Origin: Hydractinia symbiolongicarpus
Taxonomy: Eukaryota; Cnidaria; Hydrozoa; Anthoathecata; Hydractiniidae
Assembly: GCF_029227915.1 (NCBI RefSeq)
Contig: NC_079876.1
Coordinates: 35,385,828 to 35,449,827, forward strand
DNA: 64,000 nt
Direction of reading: 5' to 3'
Below are positions 44,355 to 56,958 of this stretch, piece by piece; position 1 is the first letter of the stretch; the number at the start of each line of letters is the position of its first letter. Below the pieces are notes generated by a model. It saw only the letters and a program-made list of their open reading frames with translations. It searched no databases and was not told the DNA's origin. A program made the translations under genes and the position numbers.

Positions 44355-44459
44355 GACACTTGTCTAGAACCATAGTCATAAGAAAAAGAGATTGTCAGGT
44401 AATTCTGGACCGTCCATAATGCGTTTCTACAAGCAGATATGTTTCTTAGATCGGGGTCG

Positions 44460-45230
44460 CGGGTTTAAGACTGCACGGAATTATCAATAACAGCTGCCGT
44501 TAGGGAGAATTGCTTTTGTAAAGATGATTTCGATGCAATCTTGGCTGTTATTGATGAAAATTTATTGGAGAAAAACTGTGATTTAACTGGCGAATTGACA
44601 TAAATTGTTGAAGAAATAGTTGACGACCTTTCTGAAATCTGTTTTTCCTGCGAAATTTGGTCCAAAACATGCAAAACACAACGGGGAGTCACAAGACAAA
44701 AAAATGTGTAACATCGTTCGCCACAAAATCAGTTAAGTGACGACAGCTTTGAATTTGTCAATTATGTTATTGCAAGCGACGATTTTAACCTTTCCTATAG
44801 TTTTATCAAAGATGTGATTGGTAGTTTTAAAGGCAATGTTGAAAAGTTTTATCCGGCCTTCTATAAATCTGTTTCTGAGAATATTCTCCTTGGTTTTGAA
44901 GTCCCTAATCACGTACTTGCTCATCTCACTAATTTTTTCGGATTCTTTTGCAACTGCTAATCTCACCATACAATCAATAGTAAGAAAATTGCTTCAGACC
45001 TGCTTGAGAACTCTGTTGTGCTTTGTAATTACAACAAAATAACATTATACTCAATTGAAAAAGTCACAAAAGAATTGGCAATAAGCCTACTTGTGCATCT
45101 CATCATGCTTTATGTTTGTGTTCGTGGTTTTTCATTTGTGAAAAATAAATGTGAGCTGCACAAAATTGCATGAAAACAGAGAAAAGCTCGATCTCTACGC
45201 ACTGAAATCAAGAACCTGTTACAACTGCTA
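44460..45230 (+). pseudogene. degenerate zinc-finger-like repeat-family ORF, unit 0
   Basis: Plus-strand reading: ELSITAAVRENCFCKDDFD, DLTGELT then an in-frame TAA, IVEEIVDDLSEICFSCE, a finger-like SKTCKTQRGVTRQKN, a stop in place of the Lys that units 1 and 2 keep, then FEFVNYVIASDDFNLSYSFI and YPAFYKSVSENIL. After a deletion, another frame continues with ASDLLENSVVLCNYN, CVRGFSFVKNK and KARSLRTEIK. This order matches, from memory, a large family of uncharacterised proteins encoded by repeats in cnidarian genomes. In the finger the second Cys reads Trp and the first His reads Gln, so the zinc site is lost. Confidence 0.5.
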
Positions 45231-46204
45231 TTTTTATAGCAACAAATTTTAAAACAATATTATTTTGGCGCATGGTATGATAAATAATTATGGGAGTCTA
45301 CAAAACGGTCAAGGTAGTGTTATAAGTTTTACGGTATATAAATCGTAATTACAATATTTGTGCTTTAAAGTGATATTATCTGTCATCATTTGAAATATTG
45401 TGGTTGTTTTTACTTATTAAGCAAATTTAATGTTTTTTATTAATGTGTTTTTGGTTTCTGTCTTCCAAGTGTGTTTAATTGCTCTTACGGCATGACGCAG
45501 TTTTAACATTAATTTCATGACAGTAACTAGCTATGGGTCGGGAAATTGTTTGTATTCTAATACTTGAGTTAAAAGTAAGGTAAGTGTTAATATCGAATAA
45601 ATTATGGATATTTTGGATACCCAATAATATATTTAAGATGATGTTAAATGTTGTTTTTGTCCTAAGTGATCATAAGCTATTTCATTAGCTCGACTTTCGT
45701 GTAAGTCGCTGAAGTTGAAAAACAAAAGCCATTTCGTAGTTCTTTTTAATATACATACTGCGAAATATTTTATGAAACACATTCATCTTGATGACTTTTG
45801 ACATCTTTATTCCCGGTTTATATCCTCCATTTTGAAACAAAATAGACCCTAGCTAAGCAAAAGCTTGTGAATTTTAAAAGTCGTTATTTACTGTATCCCA
45901 ATAACAAGCTTTTGGTGGAATGTCAACACTTACTTTTTTAAATCAAAAAATCAAAGATGGTAGAATAATGTATTGCTTAGTTATTATTTTGTTAACTCGC
46001 TGTGCTATAACAAAAATGAAAAAGTTGAACTAATATGACTTTCCGTCTAAACCGAATGCGCTATTGGAGATTACTCTCCTTTCCTTTTCCTAGCAATGTT
46101 AAATTGATCTGAAATATCTTCAATGAAACAAAAATTAAACGAAAATGAAGAAGATAGGCCACGTTTTGCTACACGCAGTGAAGCTAATTTCTTTTTGGTA
46201 CCTG

Positions 46205-48060
46205 TTAGAAACCTTTAATGCAATCATTTCACAAAGACTCCCTGAGGGAGTCAAAATGGATTTAAATTGAGACGCAAGAAGGAGTCAACCCGCAAGGACT
46301 CCCTTTTGAGGTGCTCATTTGACTCCTTTAGGGTTTCATTCTTTGCTTGACTCCTTGAAAGGAGTCAAGCAAAGTCATTATTGCGTTCAATGATTGTTGT
46401 GGGTTCAATGATTGTTGTGGGTTCAATGATTGTTGTGTAGTGTGCTCACGTGATTCCTCAAAAGGTTTCATCGGGAATATCACATTTACACGAGACGTCT
46501 GTAATTCCTTTTAGCCTTATATATGGATTACACCTGTACATAGTTTTTACTCATGTTATTTTTATCAAAGATGGCTGACTCAAGCTGAAAAGCTCTACTT
46601 GTTCACTCTCTTTACATCCACTCATATCTGCATATAACATGGTGTCAGAATATTGAATTTGTTACACAAGAACCTTCACTCGCAATATTTCACAATACTC
46701 ACAGTATTTTAATGATAATGGATTGTCTCAAGGCTCCAAAGGCACTAAACTTTGCAGGCATATCAAATCTTCCTCCAAGCCACCGAATCTGCTGATAAGA
46801 CAGATATTGTCAAATCATCAATCCTTCTTCACTGCATAGGTAAGCAATGCAGAGAAATTTACGATACCCTTGAATTCCATAAAGGAGATGAAATGAAGTT
46901 GAACATTATTCTCCAGAAATTTGATGATCACTTTAAACCAAGAAAAAAAATTGACTTTTATGAGATTTACATTCTTCATTGTTCGAATGCAAATTCTTTG
47001 CTGGAAGTCATCCTCGTACGGCAAAATATGCAAAACCTATGAATTCTTTCTGAGACCAATCGAACTTGAACCAACCTCCGAAAGCGAACGACATCAACAA
47101 AATGTCCGATTCAACTGCATCAGACCATCCAGACTGGCTAATCGATCTCTCAACCAATGATATAATGGTTATGTATAAAATAGACTCTGGTGCTCGTGTA
47201 AACGTTCTATCGATCTCTGTCTTTCAACGTCTCGGCAAAAAAGCAATGAGTATGACATCCTACTTGTATATTTTATATACAAACCACACAAAAACCTGCT
47301 TGAAAAGTTATTATAAAAAATATTTGCACCTGCGAAAAACATATCAATTTCCTATGTTCTCATGCAAGTTTTTGAAATTTGAAATCTTAAGAACTGCTCT
47401 AGATTTTTAATAGTGGGGAGATTCCTCTATGCTGCTTTTCAAAAAAATTCACAGGAAAACATTTCTAAAAATTGTCACCCAAAAACGTCCTTCCTCAAAT
47501 CTTCAGTGTGTTGGCTTTGTAATTGAAATTTGCTTGTGCAAATTTAGGTTCTCTGAGTTAGTGTTTTCCACACACGTGTAATACATTTTGAATATTTTTT
47601 GGTCCTAGTATTTATTTTTCGTTATTGATAATTAATAATTTTCGTTATTGATAATAATTAATATTTTTTGTTCCCAATATATTAATAAATTTATGTACAT
47701 TTTTTAGCCTGAATTAACAAGGCAATAAAAACTCCAATGATATATCTGATGTTTTTTCTGCGCAATGAACGCGTAACGGGAACTATTATTACTCATTGAA
47801 ACCCTTTACGGACTCATTGACGGGGTGCCTGTGGGGAGCACATAAAAAGAGTCATAGAAAAATTGACTCCTTTAAAGGGGTTGTTTTGAATATAGGTCGA
47901 AATGAGTAACAAGAAGGAGTCATTAATCATGACAACTTAAAAGGAGTCATTTGAGCACTTATTCTGACTCCTTTAATCTGCTCTTAATGACTCCCTAAAG
48001 GAGGTCCCTATAGGCACCGTAAAAAGAAACCTTTTTAAGTTTCATTTGACTCTTTTAAAT
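46205..48060. mobile_element. ~1.85-kb insertion block, unit 1, ends dense in GACTCC/GGAGTC
   Basis: The block is missing from unit 0. Its left end carries seven exact GACTCC or GGAGTC hexamers within 46,236-46,366, two pairs of them forming hairpins (GACTCCCTGAGGGAGTC, GACTCCTTGAAAGGAGTC). Its right end carries five within 47,875-47,994. The block begins and ends near GAAACCTTT (46,208 and 48,027). A 22-bp GTTCAATGATTGTTGTGG-type tandem (three copies, 46,383-46,437) lies inside. It looks like a non-autonomous element that captured or grew from a gypsy copy. Confidence 0.5.
46752..47410 (+). pseudogene. Ty3/gypsy gag and protease fragment, unit 1
   Basis: The frame 46,752-47,042 contains SSILLHCIGKQCREIYDTLEF and KFDDHFKPRKKIDFYE, the pattern of the gag domain of K02A2.6-like gypsy elements. 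The frame 47,066-47,410 then has VMYKIDSGARVNVLSISVFQ, a retropepsin active-site region with Asp-Ser-Gly in place of Asp-Thr-Gly. The nucleocapsid zinc knuckle and all of pol are missing. The fragment sits within a block absent from unit 0 and flanked by GACTCC/GGAGTC clusters. Confidence 0.75.
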
Positions 48061-48949
48061 TTATCAGTGTTGACAAAGAAAATAACAGCAGATACGCATA
48101 ATTCTCAGTTAATTGCTGCTTTAAACCGTCCATTTGGCACTGATCTGTTTGTCCAAGTTTTGCTGCATATTATTTTGAGCATTTTAACATTAACTGCGAA
48201 CGCTACGCTTCTCTTTTTGTTACGAAAAACACGTCAAACGACGGGAAACGTTAAAATCATCTTCATAGTTTCATGCATTGCAGATGGCTGCGTTGCCTTT
48301 ATAACCATTTCTATCATGGTTAGCTTCATTGTTACCAGCCAACCTAGCTTCAGATACTTAACATTTTGGCAGGTATACCGCCTGTTTGTTCGAGAAGTTT
48401 AACATTATTTTTGGCAATTGACCGCTATGTGAGTATTCTACACAACCGATTAATCACGTTTAAGTTGATAATGCTTGGAACAGTCGTATTCACTTTTTTC
48501 TTCTCTTTGCTGATACTATTTCGGTTCTGTTCCGTAAAATGCCGCGAAATATATACTCGAACGAAATTGTAGATATTATATCTAGCAACGGGTGTGGTAT
48601 TTTGTCTTGCAACACTTGTATTGAACGGCAGATTAATCATGTTGTCGCAAACAACGACATACTTGTTCTACCACAGTGGTAGATGTATCTTAGCTTTTGT
48701 TTTTGATGCTAACGAAAATAACGTGTACATTCACTGTGGATCATTTTCAGCAGTTCTTTCTTAACACTCATGTTTTGCAACAAAATAATTTATCGATGCT
48801 TGAAAGATTTCATTGCAAGATGTGGTGGTGGGAAAGAAACAAGCGGAAACGTATCGAGAAACCAGTGGTTGAATCTTGCAAGTACAAATAAAAAAAAAGC
48901 ATTAAAAATAACCTTGCCAAAAGAACGCACACCTGAAGAAGCATGTTGA
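48046..48949 (+). pseudogene. class A (rhodopsin-like) GPCR, unit 1, frameshifted
   Basis: The first frame (48,046-48,402) has TM1 (LFVQVLLHIILSILTLTANA), the TM2 signature SCIADG with the conserved Asp, and the start of TM3. A frameshift near 48,370-48,400 moves to a second frame (to 48,572) with LTLFLAIDRYVSI, the DRY motif, and TM4. Further frame changes and stops follow: a TM5-like LATGVVFCLATLVLNG, then NKIIYRCLKDFIARC, which fits the end of TM7 plus helix 8, then a basic tail ending PEEAC at 48,949. All the elements of a small orphan receptor are there in order, but at least two frameshifts and stops make it a pseudogene. The ligand is unknown. Confidence 0.75.
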
Positions 48950-49998
48950 TGACGTTCAGGTGAGTATGCATGTGACTCTCCATATGTATAAAAATTTTGA
49001 CAACTTACCAAACAAAGTAGAGCTAAATCAATATAAGTTTTAAATATATTTTTGTTAATAATAAGAACATTTTTTTGTCTGCAACATTTTGACAAGATTT
49101 GAAAAACTATGTCCCGCAAATATCTAGTCAGGTGATAAAAAAGCAACAAATGCACCAAAAGACACTCTTATTTGTCTAGCTTTTACCATATCGTCTTTGT
49201 GATGCCTACTGACTCCGTAAAATTTCCGGGTACTGGGCAAATTTAATCAATCTATCTGTCGCTGTTTTGCAAAACTAATCTGCACTGCTGTTTATGCCTT
49301 TAGGACTTCATTTTAAATACAATAGACCTTGTTTCGTTCTCCTACCATCAATAAATAAATGTAAATAAAAGTTTTTCTTTTGTTTACCAATCGTGCTAGG
49401 TAAGCTAACTAGCTTTGCTCTTGTGGTCATTTTGTGGTCATATCCATAATCTCATTTATCTAATTTATCTCATTATCTCATGCACCAGTTTTTATTAATT
49501 TTCTCCAATACATACTCTTATTTATTTTAGTAGATTTATGATTAGTTTTTAATCAGTTCAGAGACTCCTGAGTAAGAAAAGAGGTTGTATATTGGAGTAA
49601 ATTTTAGATATACTCTTTTTTTATGAGAACACACTTTATAATATCAATGAAGCTCAGATTAGGTAAAAAAATAAGAACAATTTAAGAACAATGTTAGGCG
49701 CAGATTTTATTTAGTGTCCATTAAATCAAATCAAATCAGAGTGGTTGTAATAAAAAAGGGTCTTGACACCTAACATAGCAAAACCAGTATAGATTCGTCT
49801 CCGGGAAAAAAAGTGAAACAGTCTCGTCTAACATTTTAAAGGAAATCAAAACATTAGCTAAATTTTTCTGGTTTATGCAAAAAGTGTGTGCATATATATA
49901 CTCCCAACTAGGTAATAAAAAAATTGTTAGGAAAGAATTTCTTTGTAAATACAAAATTGTTTTGTTCGTATAACATATGAAAGAACTGTTTTCGCGTT

Positions 49999-50343
49999 TT
50001 AAAAAATCATTTTTATTCCCATAAAACGAATCAGAAAAAAGATTGGGAAATTCCTTATACCATTTAAATTATATAAAGAAGGAAGTTTAGATAAAATAAT
50101 AGAAAAATGATAGATTCGTTGTAAGGATATCCCCTTAATAAAAGTTAAACTTCCACTTTCAATTTCGAGAAATTCTAAGCCACAAGTAGTAATGCAACAA
50201 GTTGTGAACTCATCTACCAGTGTGAGGCTGTATACTAATACTGTGGTCCGTGATTGGGGTTGGTTATCTAAAATTTCGTTCACAATCGTCTGACGAGAGT
50301 GCACGACCATGGTTGCCCTCGGGTAAAGGTGACTCCTAGTCAT
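49999..50343 (-). other. 114-codon minus-strand open frame in unit 1, unassigned
   Basis: An open frame from MTRSHLYPRATMVVHSRQ to TAA covers a block that unit 0 lacks, so no independent comparison exists. A copy lies at 58,008-58,352 in unit 2. It could be a chance frame through a repeat. No domain was recognised. Confidence 0.2.
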
Positions 50344-51189
50344 CCTAGGGTCAAGGTGACAAGGTTTGGTGCTGCCTAAAAGTGCTGCCCGACCCTCAGC
50401 CCGTAACAGGGATCGACCGCACTTTTGTTTTATTCCAACTATTTTTAATAAGCGTAGAGGAGAGTGTACATTCTTGTTTATATTTCACACCATGAATTGT
50501 TGCAATTAAACTTTTTGAGCTTATCTTTTAACTATTTGCTAAAAAGATACAAATACAGTTTAATTTACCCTAATATTTTAAGTTATTTTTTGAGAAGTCG
50601 TACTCAAGCTTTGTGTTGACAAATTAGTCCTTTAATGTTTTTATTAAAAGTAGAAATATGACGCAACCGTTACTGTTAAAGTTGGAGGCCCCCGTCACTC
50701 ATTTCTTAGAATCAAATTTTAATTAATTTTAAACGGCAACAACAACGACGATGGACGATGTTGGACTTTATTTCGAGTTTTAGTCATACTTACCCCTTCA
50801 TATTAGAAAGGGAAAGAGATGCTCTAAAAACGATTTTTTTCAATATTGAACATCCTTGTTATTTTTTGAAGGTAGTATTTCGGTAACTCCTTTTTCCTAT
50901 AGTAACATGGTGGAAAATATATTAAATTGAAGTGAAACGGAGCGCAAACAGCAAATCGGTATGGTGTGACCCTTCAAAGTGGTAGGATGGTAGCATAAAA
51001 ATGCGAAATAATAAAGATAAACTTAATTTACAATTTCCACCAATCTTTAAAAGATAAGTGCTATTACCAATAATGTTTTTTCTAATTTATTAGAAACAGA
51101 ACTCGTTTGAAAAGCAGTTAATTTAATATACTGAAGCCATAATTCCTGGATTATATTGTTTCAACTTGTCGTCTCTTCTTTATATCAGG

Positions 51190-51303
51190 ATGGCCAGTCG
51201 CCGTCGCGATGTCAAAAAAGGTAGAAGATGCCCCTGGGACGAGTTTGATATTGCTTATTACTGTTTGTTATCAAAAGATAGTGCCGTTGTTGTTCAAATT
51301 TAA
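51190..51303 (+). CDS. small ORF MASRRR..., unit 1 (37 aa), uncertain
   Basis: Counterpart of 43,181 with the same acceptor-like TATATCAG before the ATG. It starts MASRRRDVKKGRRCPWDEFD and stops at TAA after 37 residues. The identical copy in unit 2 lies at 59,199-59,312. Function unknown. Confidence 0.2.
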   Translation: MASRRRDVKKGRRCPWDEFDIAYYCLLSKDSAVVVQI

Positions 51304-52468
51304 TTAAGATGTTTAGAAACAATTGTTTCGGACAGGTATTACTCGTCACGTAATTGTAATGACAGCTTGAATTATATCTTGTATGTAACTGAATTTTTTA
51401 CAGTTAATTACATGCTGGTTTAGTTGTGATATGTTTTAGAGCTTTTAATATGTAGTAGTTATCGCACAGTGCCAAGAAAATATCGAAAATATTCTTTTAA
51501 TTTTTATGTTCTCGTGTACATATTTAACAAGCTTAAAAAAAGAAAGAAATTTGACGAGATGTAACTTGTTTATTGTGTGAAGAGAGCAAGAATCATTGTA
51601 ATATGATATACTCGACAGACGTTTGTTTACTCACACTGTTAGCTGGATAGTGTGTAGAACGCAACTTCGGAAACAAAAGTTGATTTTATGCTGCGCCGAT
51701 TTTGTTTAATTTTAAACTCGCTCCTATCCGTTACTACTTTAAAACTCTTAATTCTAATTCTCCGAAATTATCCGTTTGTGTTCCTGAATCGGAACGGAGA
51801 AATCAGGATCGGCAGGTGTAGCTACAACTTGTTATGTTCCTTCACGATTTGAAATGATTAAAGGTGAATGTATAGGTAACCCACCAATTTGCCACTGATG
51901 TATGATTCTAAGGTTTCTACTAAATTTGGCTAGGTAGACTTTAATTGTATTGCTATTACTAAGCTGGGTAGTGTGGGAAAGCAGTTACAGCTTACCTTAC
52001 TTAAAAGGCAAGCGAAAATAAAATCATGCCTTGTACTCGGGTATAAAATTCGTATACAAACGCATATGTTCAGGCGGACCATACGGCAAGCAGAAAATAG
52101 AGCGCATAGCAAAAAATGGACCGCAAATCCCGTGCAAATATAATAAGAGCTATACCAGTTACAATTCTACAAGAATCTGAATTTTCATGACTGACTCACA
52201 ACGTAACTGGTTACAATCTCTCCTGGTTGTAAAACAAAGCGACGCTATTCTCAATCGAGGCACTTGGAACAAGAAATGGCCACTTTTGTGGTTTACAATC
52301 AACACCATATTGTATCGAAAATCTCTCCTGGTTGTAAAACAAAGCGACGCTATTCTCAATTGAGACACTTGTCTAGAACCATAGTCATAAGAAAAAGAGA
52401 TAGTCAGGTAATTCTGGACCGTCCATAATGCGTTTCTACAAGCAGATATGTTTCTTAGATCGGGGTCG

Positions 52469-53239
52469 CGGGTTTAAGACTGCACGGAATTATCAATAAC
52501 AGCTGCCGTTAGGGAGAATTGCTTTTGTAAAGATGATTTCGATGCAATCTTGGCTGTTATTGATGAAAATTTATTGGAGAAAAACTGTGATTTAACTGGC
52601 GAATTGACATAAATTGTTGAAGAAATAGTTGACGACCTTTCTGAAATCTGTTTTTCCTGCGATATTTGGTCCAAAACATGCAAAACACAACGGGGAGTCA
52701 CAAGACAAAAAAATGTGAAACATCGTTCGCCACAAAATCAGTTAAGTGACGACAGCTTTGAATTTGTCAATTATGTTATTGCAAGCGACGATTTTAACCT
52801 TTCCTATAGTTTTATCAAAGATGTGATTGGTAGTTTTAAAGGCAATGTTGAAAAGTTTTATCCGGCCTTCTATAAATCTGTTTCTGAGAATATTCTTCTT
52901 GGTTTTGAAGTCCCTAATCACGTACTTGCTCATCTCACTAATTTTTTCGGATTCTTTTGCAACTGCTAATCTCACCATACAATCAATAGTAAGAAAATTG
53001 CTTCAGACCTGCTTGAGAACTCTGTTGTGCTTTGTAATTACAACAAAATAACATTATACTCAATTGAAAAAGTCACAAAAGAATTGGCAATAAGCCTACT
53101 TGTGCATCTCATCATGCTTTATGTTTGTGTTCGTGGTTTTTCATTTGTGAAAAATAAATGTGAGCTGCACAAAATTGCATAAAAACAGAGAAAAGCTCGA
53201 TCTCTACGCACTGAAATCAAGAACCTGTTACAACTGCTA
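52469..53239 (+). pseudogene. degenerate zinc-finger-like repeat-family ORF, unit 1
   Basis: Same layout as the unit 0 copy, with the in-frame TAA after DLTGELT kept, but VKHRSPQNQ is open (52,715-52,969). It shares with unit 0 the deletion that fuses HLTN directly to FFGFFCNC and a stop. Confidence 0.5.
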
Positions 53240-54213
53240 TTTTTATAGCAACAAATTTTAAAACAATATTATTTTGGCGCATGGTATGATAAATAATTAT
53301 GGGAGTCTACAAAACGGTCAAGGTAGTGTTATAAGTTTTACGGTATATAAATCGTAATTACAATATTTGTGCTTTAAAGTGATATTATCTGTCATCATTT
53401 GAAATATTGTGGTTGTTTTTACTTATTAAGCAAATTTAATGTTTTTTATTAATGTGTTTTTGGTTTCTGTCTTCCAAGTGTGTTTAATTGCTCTTACGGC
53501 ATGACGCAGTTTTAACATTAATTTCATGACAGTAACTAGCTATGGGTCGGGAAATTGTTTGTATTCTAATACTTGAGTTAAAAGTAAGGTAAGTGTTAAT
53601 ATCGAATAAATTATGGATATTTTGGATACCCAATAATATATTTAAGATGATGTTAAATGTTGTTTTTGTCCTAAGTGATCATAAGCTATTTCATTAGCTC
53701 GACTTTCGTGTAAGTCGCTGAAGTTGAAAAACAAAAGCCATTTCGTAGTTCTTTTTAATATACATACTGCGAAATATTTTATGAAACACATTCATCTTGA
53801 TGACTTTTGACATCTTTATTCCCGGTTTATATCCTCCATTTTGAAACAAAATAGACCCTAGCTAAGCAAAAGCTTGTGAATTTTAAAAGTCGTTATTTAC
53901 TGTATCCCAATAACAAGCTTTTGGTGGAATGTCAACACTTACTTTTTTAAATCAAAAAATCAAAGATGGTAGAATAATGTATTGCTTAGTTATTATTTTG
54001 TTAACTCGCTGTGCTATAACAAAAATGAAAAAGTTGAACTAATATGACTTTCCGTCTAAACCGAATGCGCTATTGGAGATTACTCTCCTTTCCTTTTCCT
54101 AGCAATGTTAAATTGATCTGAAATATCTTCAATGAAACAAAAATTAAACGAAAATGAAGAAGATAGGCCACGTTTTGCTACACGCAGTGAAGCTAATTTC
54201 TTTTTGGTACCTG

Positions 54214-56069
54214 TTAGAAACCTTTAATGCAATCATTTCACAAAGACTCCCTGAGGGAGTCAAAATGGATTTAAATTGAGACGCAAGAAGGAGTCAACCC
54301 GCAAGGACTCCCTTTTGAGGTGCTCATTTGACTCCTTTAGGGTTTCATTCTTTGCTTGACTCCTTGAAAGGAGTCAAGCAAAGTCATTATTGCGTTCAAT
54401 GATTGTTGTGGGTTCAATGATTGTTGTGGGTTCAATGATTGTTGTGTAGTGTGCTCACGTGATTCCTCAAAAGGTTTCATCGGGAATATCACATTTACAC
54501 GAGACGTCTGTAATTCCTTTTAGCCTTATATATGGATTACACCTGTACATAGTTTTTACTCATGTTATTTTTATCAAAGATGGCTGACTCAAGCTGAAAA
54601 GCTCTACTTGTTCACTCTCTTTACATCCACTCATATCTGCATATAACATGGTGTCAGAATATTGAATTTGTTACACAAGAACCTTCACTCGCAATATTTC
54701 ACAATACTCACAGTATTTTAATGATAATGGATTGTCTCAAGGCTCCAAAGGCACTAAACTTTGCAGGCATATCAAATCTTCCTCCAAGCCACCGAATCTG
54801 CTGATAAGACAGATATTGTCAAATCATCAATCCTTCTTCACTGCATAGGTAAGCAATGCAGAGAAATTTACGATACCCTTGAATTCCATAAAGGAGATGA
54901 AATGAAGTTGAACATTATTCTCCAGAAATTTGATGATCACTTTAAACCAAGAAAAAAAATTGACTTTTATGAGATTTACATTCTTCATTGTTCGAATGCA
55001 AATTCTTTGCTGGAAGTCATCCTCGTACGGCAAAATATGCAAAACCTATGAATTCTTTCTGAGACCAATCGAACTTGAACCAACCTCCGAAAGCGAACGA
55101 CATCAACAAAATGTCCGATTCAACTGCATCAGACCATCCAGACTGGCTAATCGATCTCTCAACCAATGATATAATGGTTATGTATAAAATAGACTCTGGT
55201 GCTCGTGTAAACGTTCTATCGATCTCTGTCTTTCAACGTCTCGGCAAAAAAGCAATGAGTATGACATCCTACTTGTATATTTTATATACAAACCACACAA
55301 AAACCTGCTTGAAAAGTTATTATAAAAAATATTTGCACCTGCGAAAAACATATCAATTTCCTATGTTCTCATGCAAGTTTTTGAAATTTGAAATCTTAAG
55401 AACTGCTCTAGATTTTTAATAGTGGGGAGATTCCTCTATGCTGCTTTTCAAAAAAATTCACAGGAAAACATTTCTAAAAATTGTCACCCAAAAACGTCCT
55501 TCCTCAAATCTTCAGTGTGTTGGCTTTGTAATTGAAATTTGCTTGTGCAAATTTAGGTTCTCTGAGTTAGTGTTTTCCACACACGTGTAATACATTTTGA
55601 ATATTTTTTGGTCCTAGTATTTATTTTTCGTTATTGATAATTAATAATTTTCGTTATTGATAATAATTAATATTTTTTGTTCCCAATATATTAATAAATT
55701 TATGTACATTTTTTAGCCTGAATTAACAAGGCAATAAAAACTCCAATGATATATCTGATGTTTTTTCTGCGCAATGAACGCGTAACGGGAACTATTATTA
55801 CTCATTGAAACCCTTTACGGACTCATTGACGGGGTGCCTGTGGGGAGCACATAAAAAGAGTCATAGAAAAATTGACTCCTTTAAAGGGGTTGTTTTGAAT
55901 ATAGGTCGAAATGAGTAACAAGAAGGAGTCATTAATCATGACAACTTAAAAGGAGTCATTTGAGCACTTATTCTGACTCCTTTAATCTGCTCTTAATGAC
56001 TCCCTAAAGGAGGTCCCTATAGGCACCGTAAAAAGAAACCTTTTTAAGTTTCATTTGACTCTTTTAAAT
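54214..56069. mobile_element. same insertion block, unit 2
   Basis: It is the copy of 46,205-48,060 shifted by 8,009, with the same hexamer clusters (about 54,245-54,375 and 55,884-56,003) and the same internal tandem repeat. Confidence 0.5.
54761..55419 (+). pseudogene. Ty3/gypsy gag and protease fragment, unit 2
   Basis: It is the copy of 46,752-47,410 shifted by 8,009, with the same proteins in the same frames and the same truncation. It arrived by duplication of the array unit and not by a separate insertion. Confidence 0.75.
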
Positions 56070-56958
56070 TTATCAGTGTTGACAAAGAAAATAACAGCAG
56101 ATACGCATAATTCTCAGTTAATTGCTGCTTTAAACCGTCCATTTGGCACTGATCTGTTTGTCCAAGTTTTGCTGCATATTATTTTGAGCATTTTAACATT
56201 AACTGCGAACGCTACGCTTCTCTTTTTGTTACGAAAAACACGTCAAACGACGGGAAACGTTAAAATCATCTTCATAGTTTCATGCATTGCAGATGGCTGC
56301 GTTGCCTTTATAACCATTTCTATCATGGTTAGCTTCATTGTTACCAGCCAACCTAGCTTCAGATACTTAACATTTTGGCAGGTATACCGCCTGTTTGTTC
56401 GAGAAGTTTAACATTATTTTTGGCAATTGACCGCTATGTGAGTATTATACACAACCGATTAATCACGTTTAAGTTGATAATGCTTGGAACAGTCGTATTC
56501 ACTTTTTTCTTCTCTTTGCTGATACTATTTCGGTTCTGTTCCGTAAAATGCCGCGAAATATATACTCGAACGAAATTGTAGATATTATATCTAGCAACGG
56601 GTGTGGTATTTTGTCTTGCAACACTTGTATTGAACGGCAGATTAATCATGTTGTCGCAAACAACGACATACTTGTTCTACCACAGTGGTAGATGTATCTT
56701 AGCTTTTGTTTTTGATGCTAACGAAAATAACGTGTACATTCACTGTGGATCATTTTCAGCAGTTCTTTCTTAACACTCATGTTTTGCAACAAAATAATTT
56801 ATCGATGCTTGAAAGATTTCATTGCAAGATGTGGTGGTGGGAAAGAAACAAGCGGAAACGTATCGAGAAACCAGTGGTTGAATCTTGCAAGTACAAATAA
56901 AAAAAAAGCATTAAAAATAACCTTGCCAAAAGAACGCACACCTGAAGAAGCATGTTGA
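56055..56958 (+). pseudogene. class A GPCR, unit 2, same lesions as unit 1
   Basis: It is the copy of 48,046-48,949 shifted by 8,009. The only difference that I noticed is one base at 56,447, changing the Leu after DRYVSI to Ile. The same frameshift after TM2 is present, so the lesion predates the duplication of units 1 and 2. Confidence 0.75.

Noticed and set aside
48790-49158. Minus-strand 122-codon frame in units 1 and 2
   Set aside because: Runs antisense through the GPCR tail. Unit 0 preserves only part of it, and the plus-strand reading has the clear receptor motifs.
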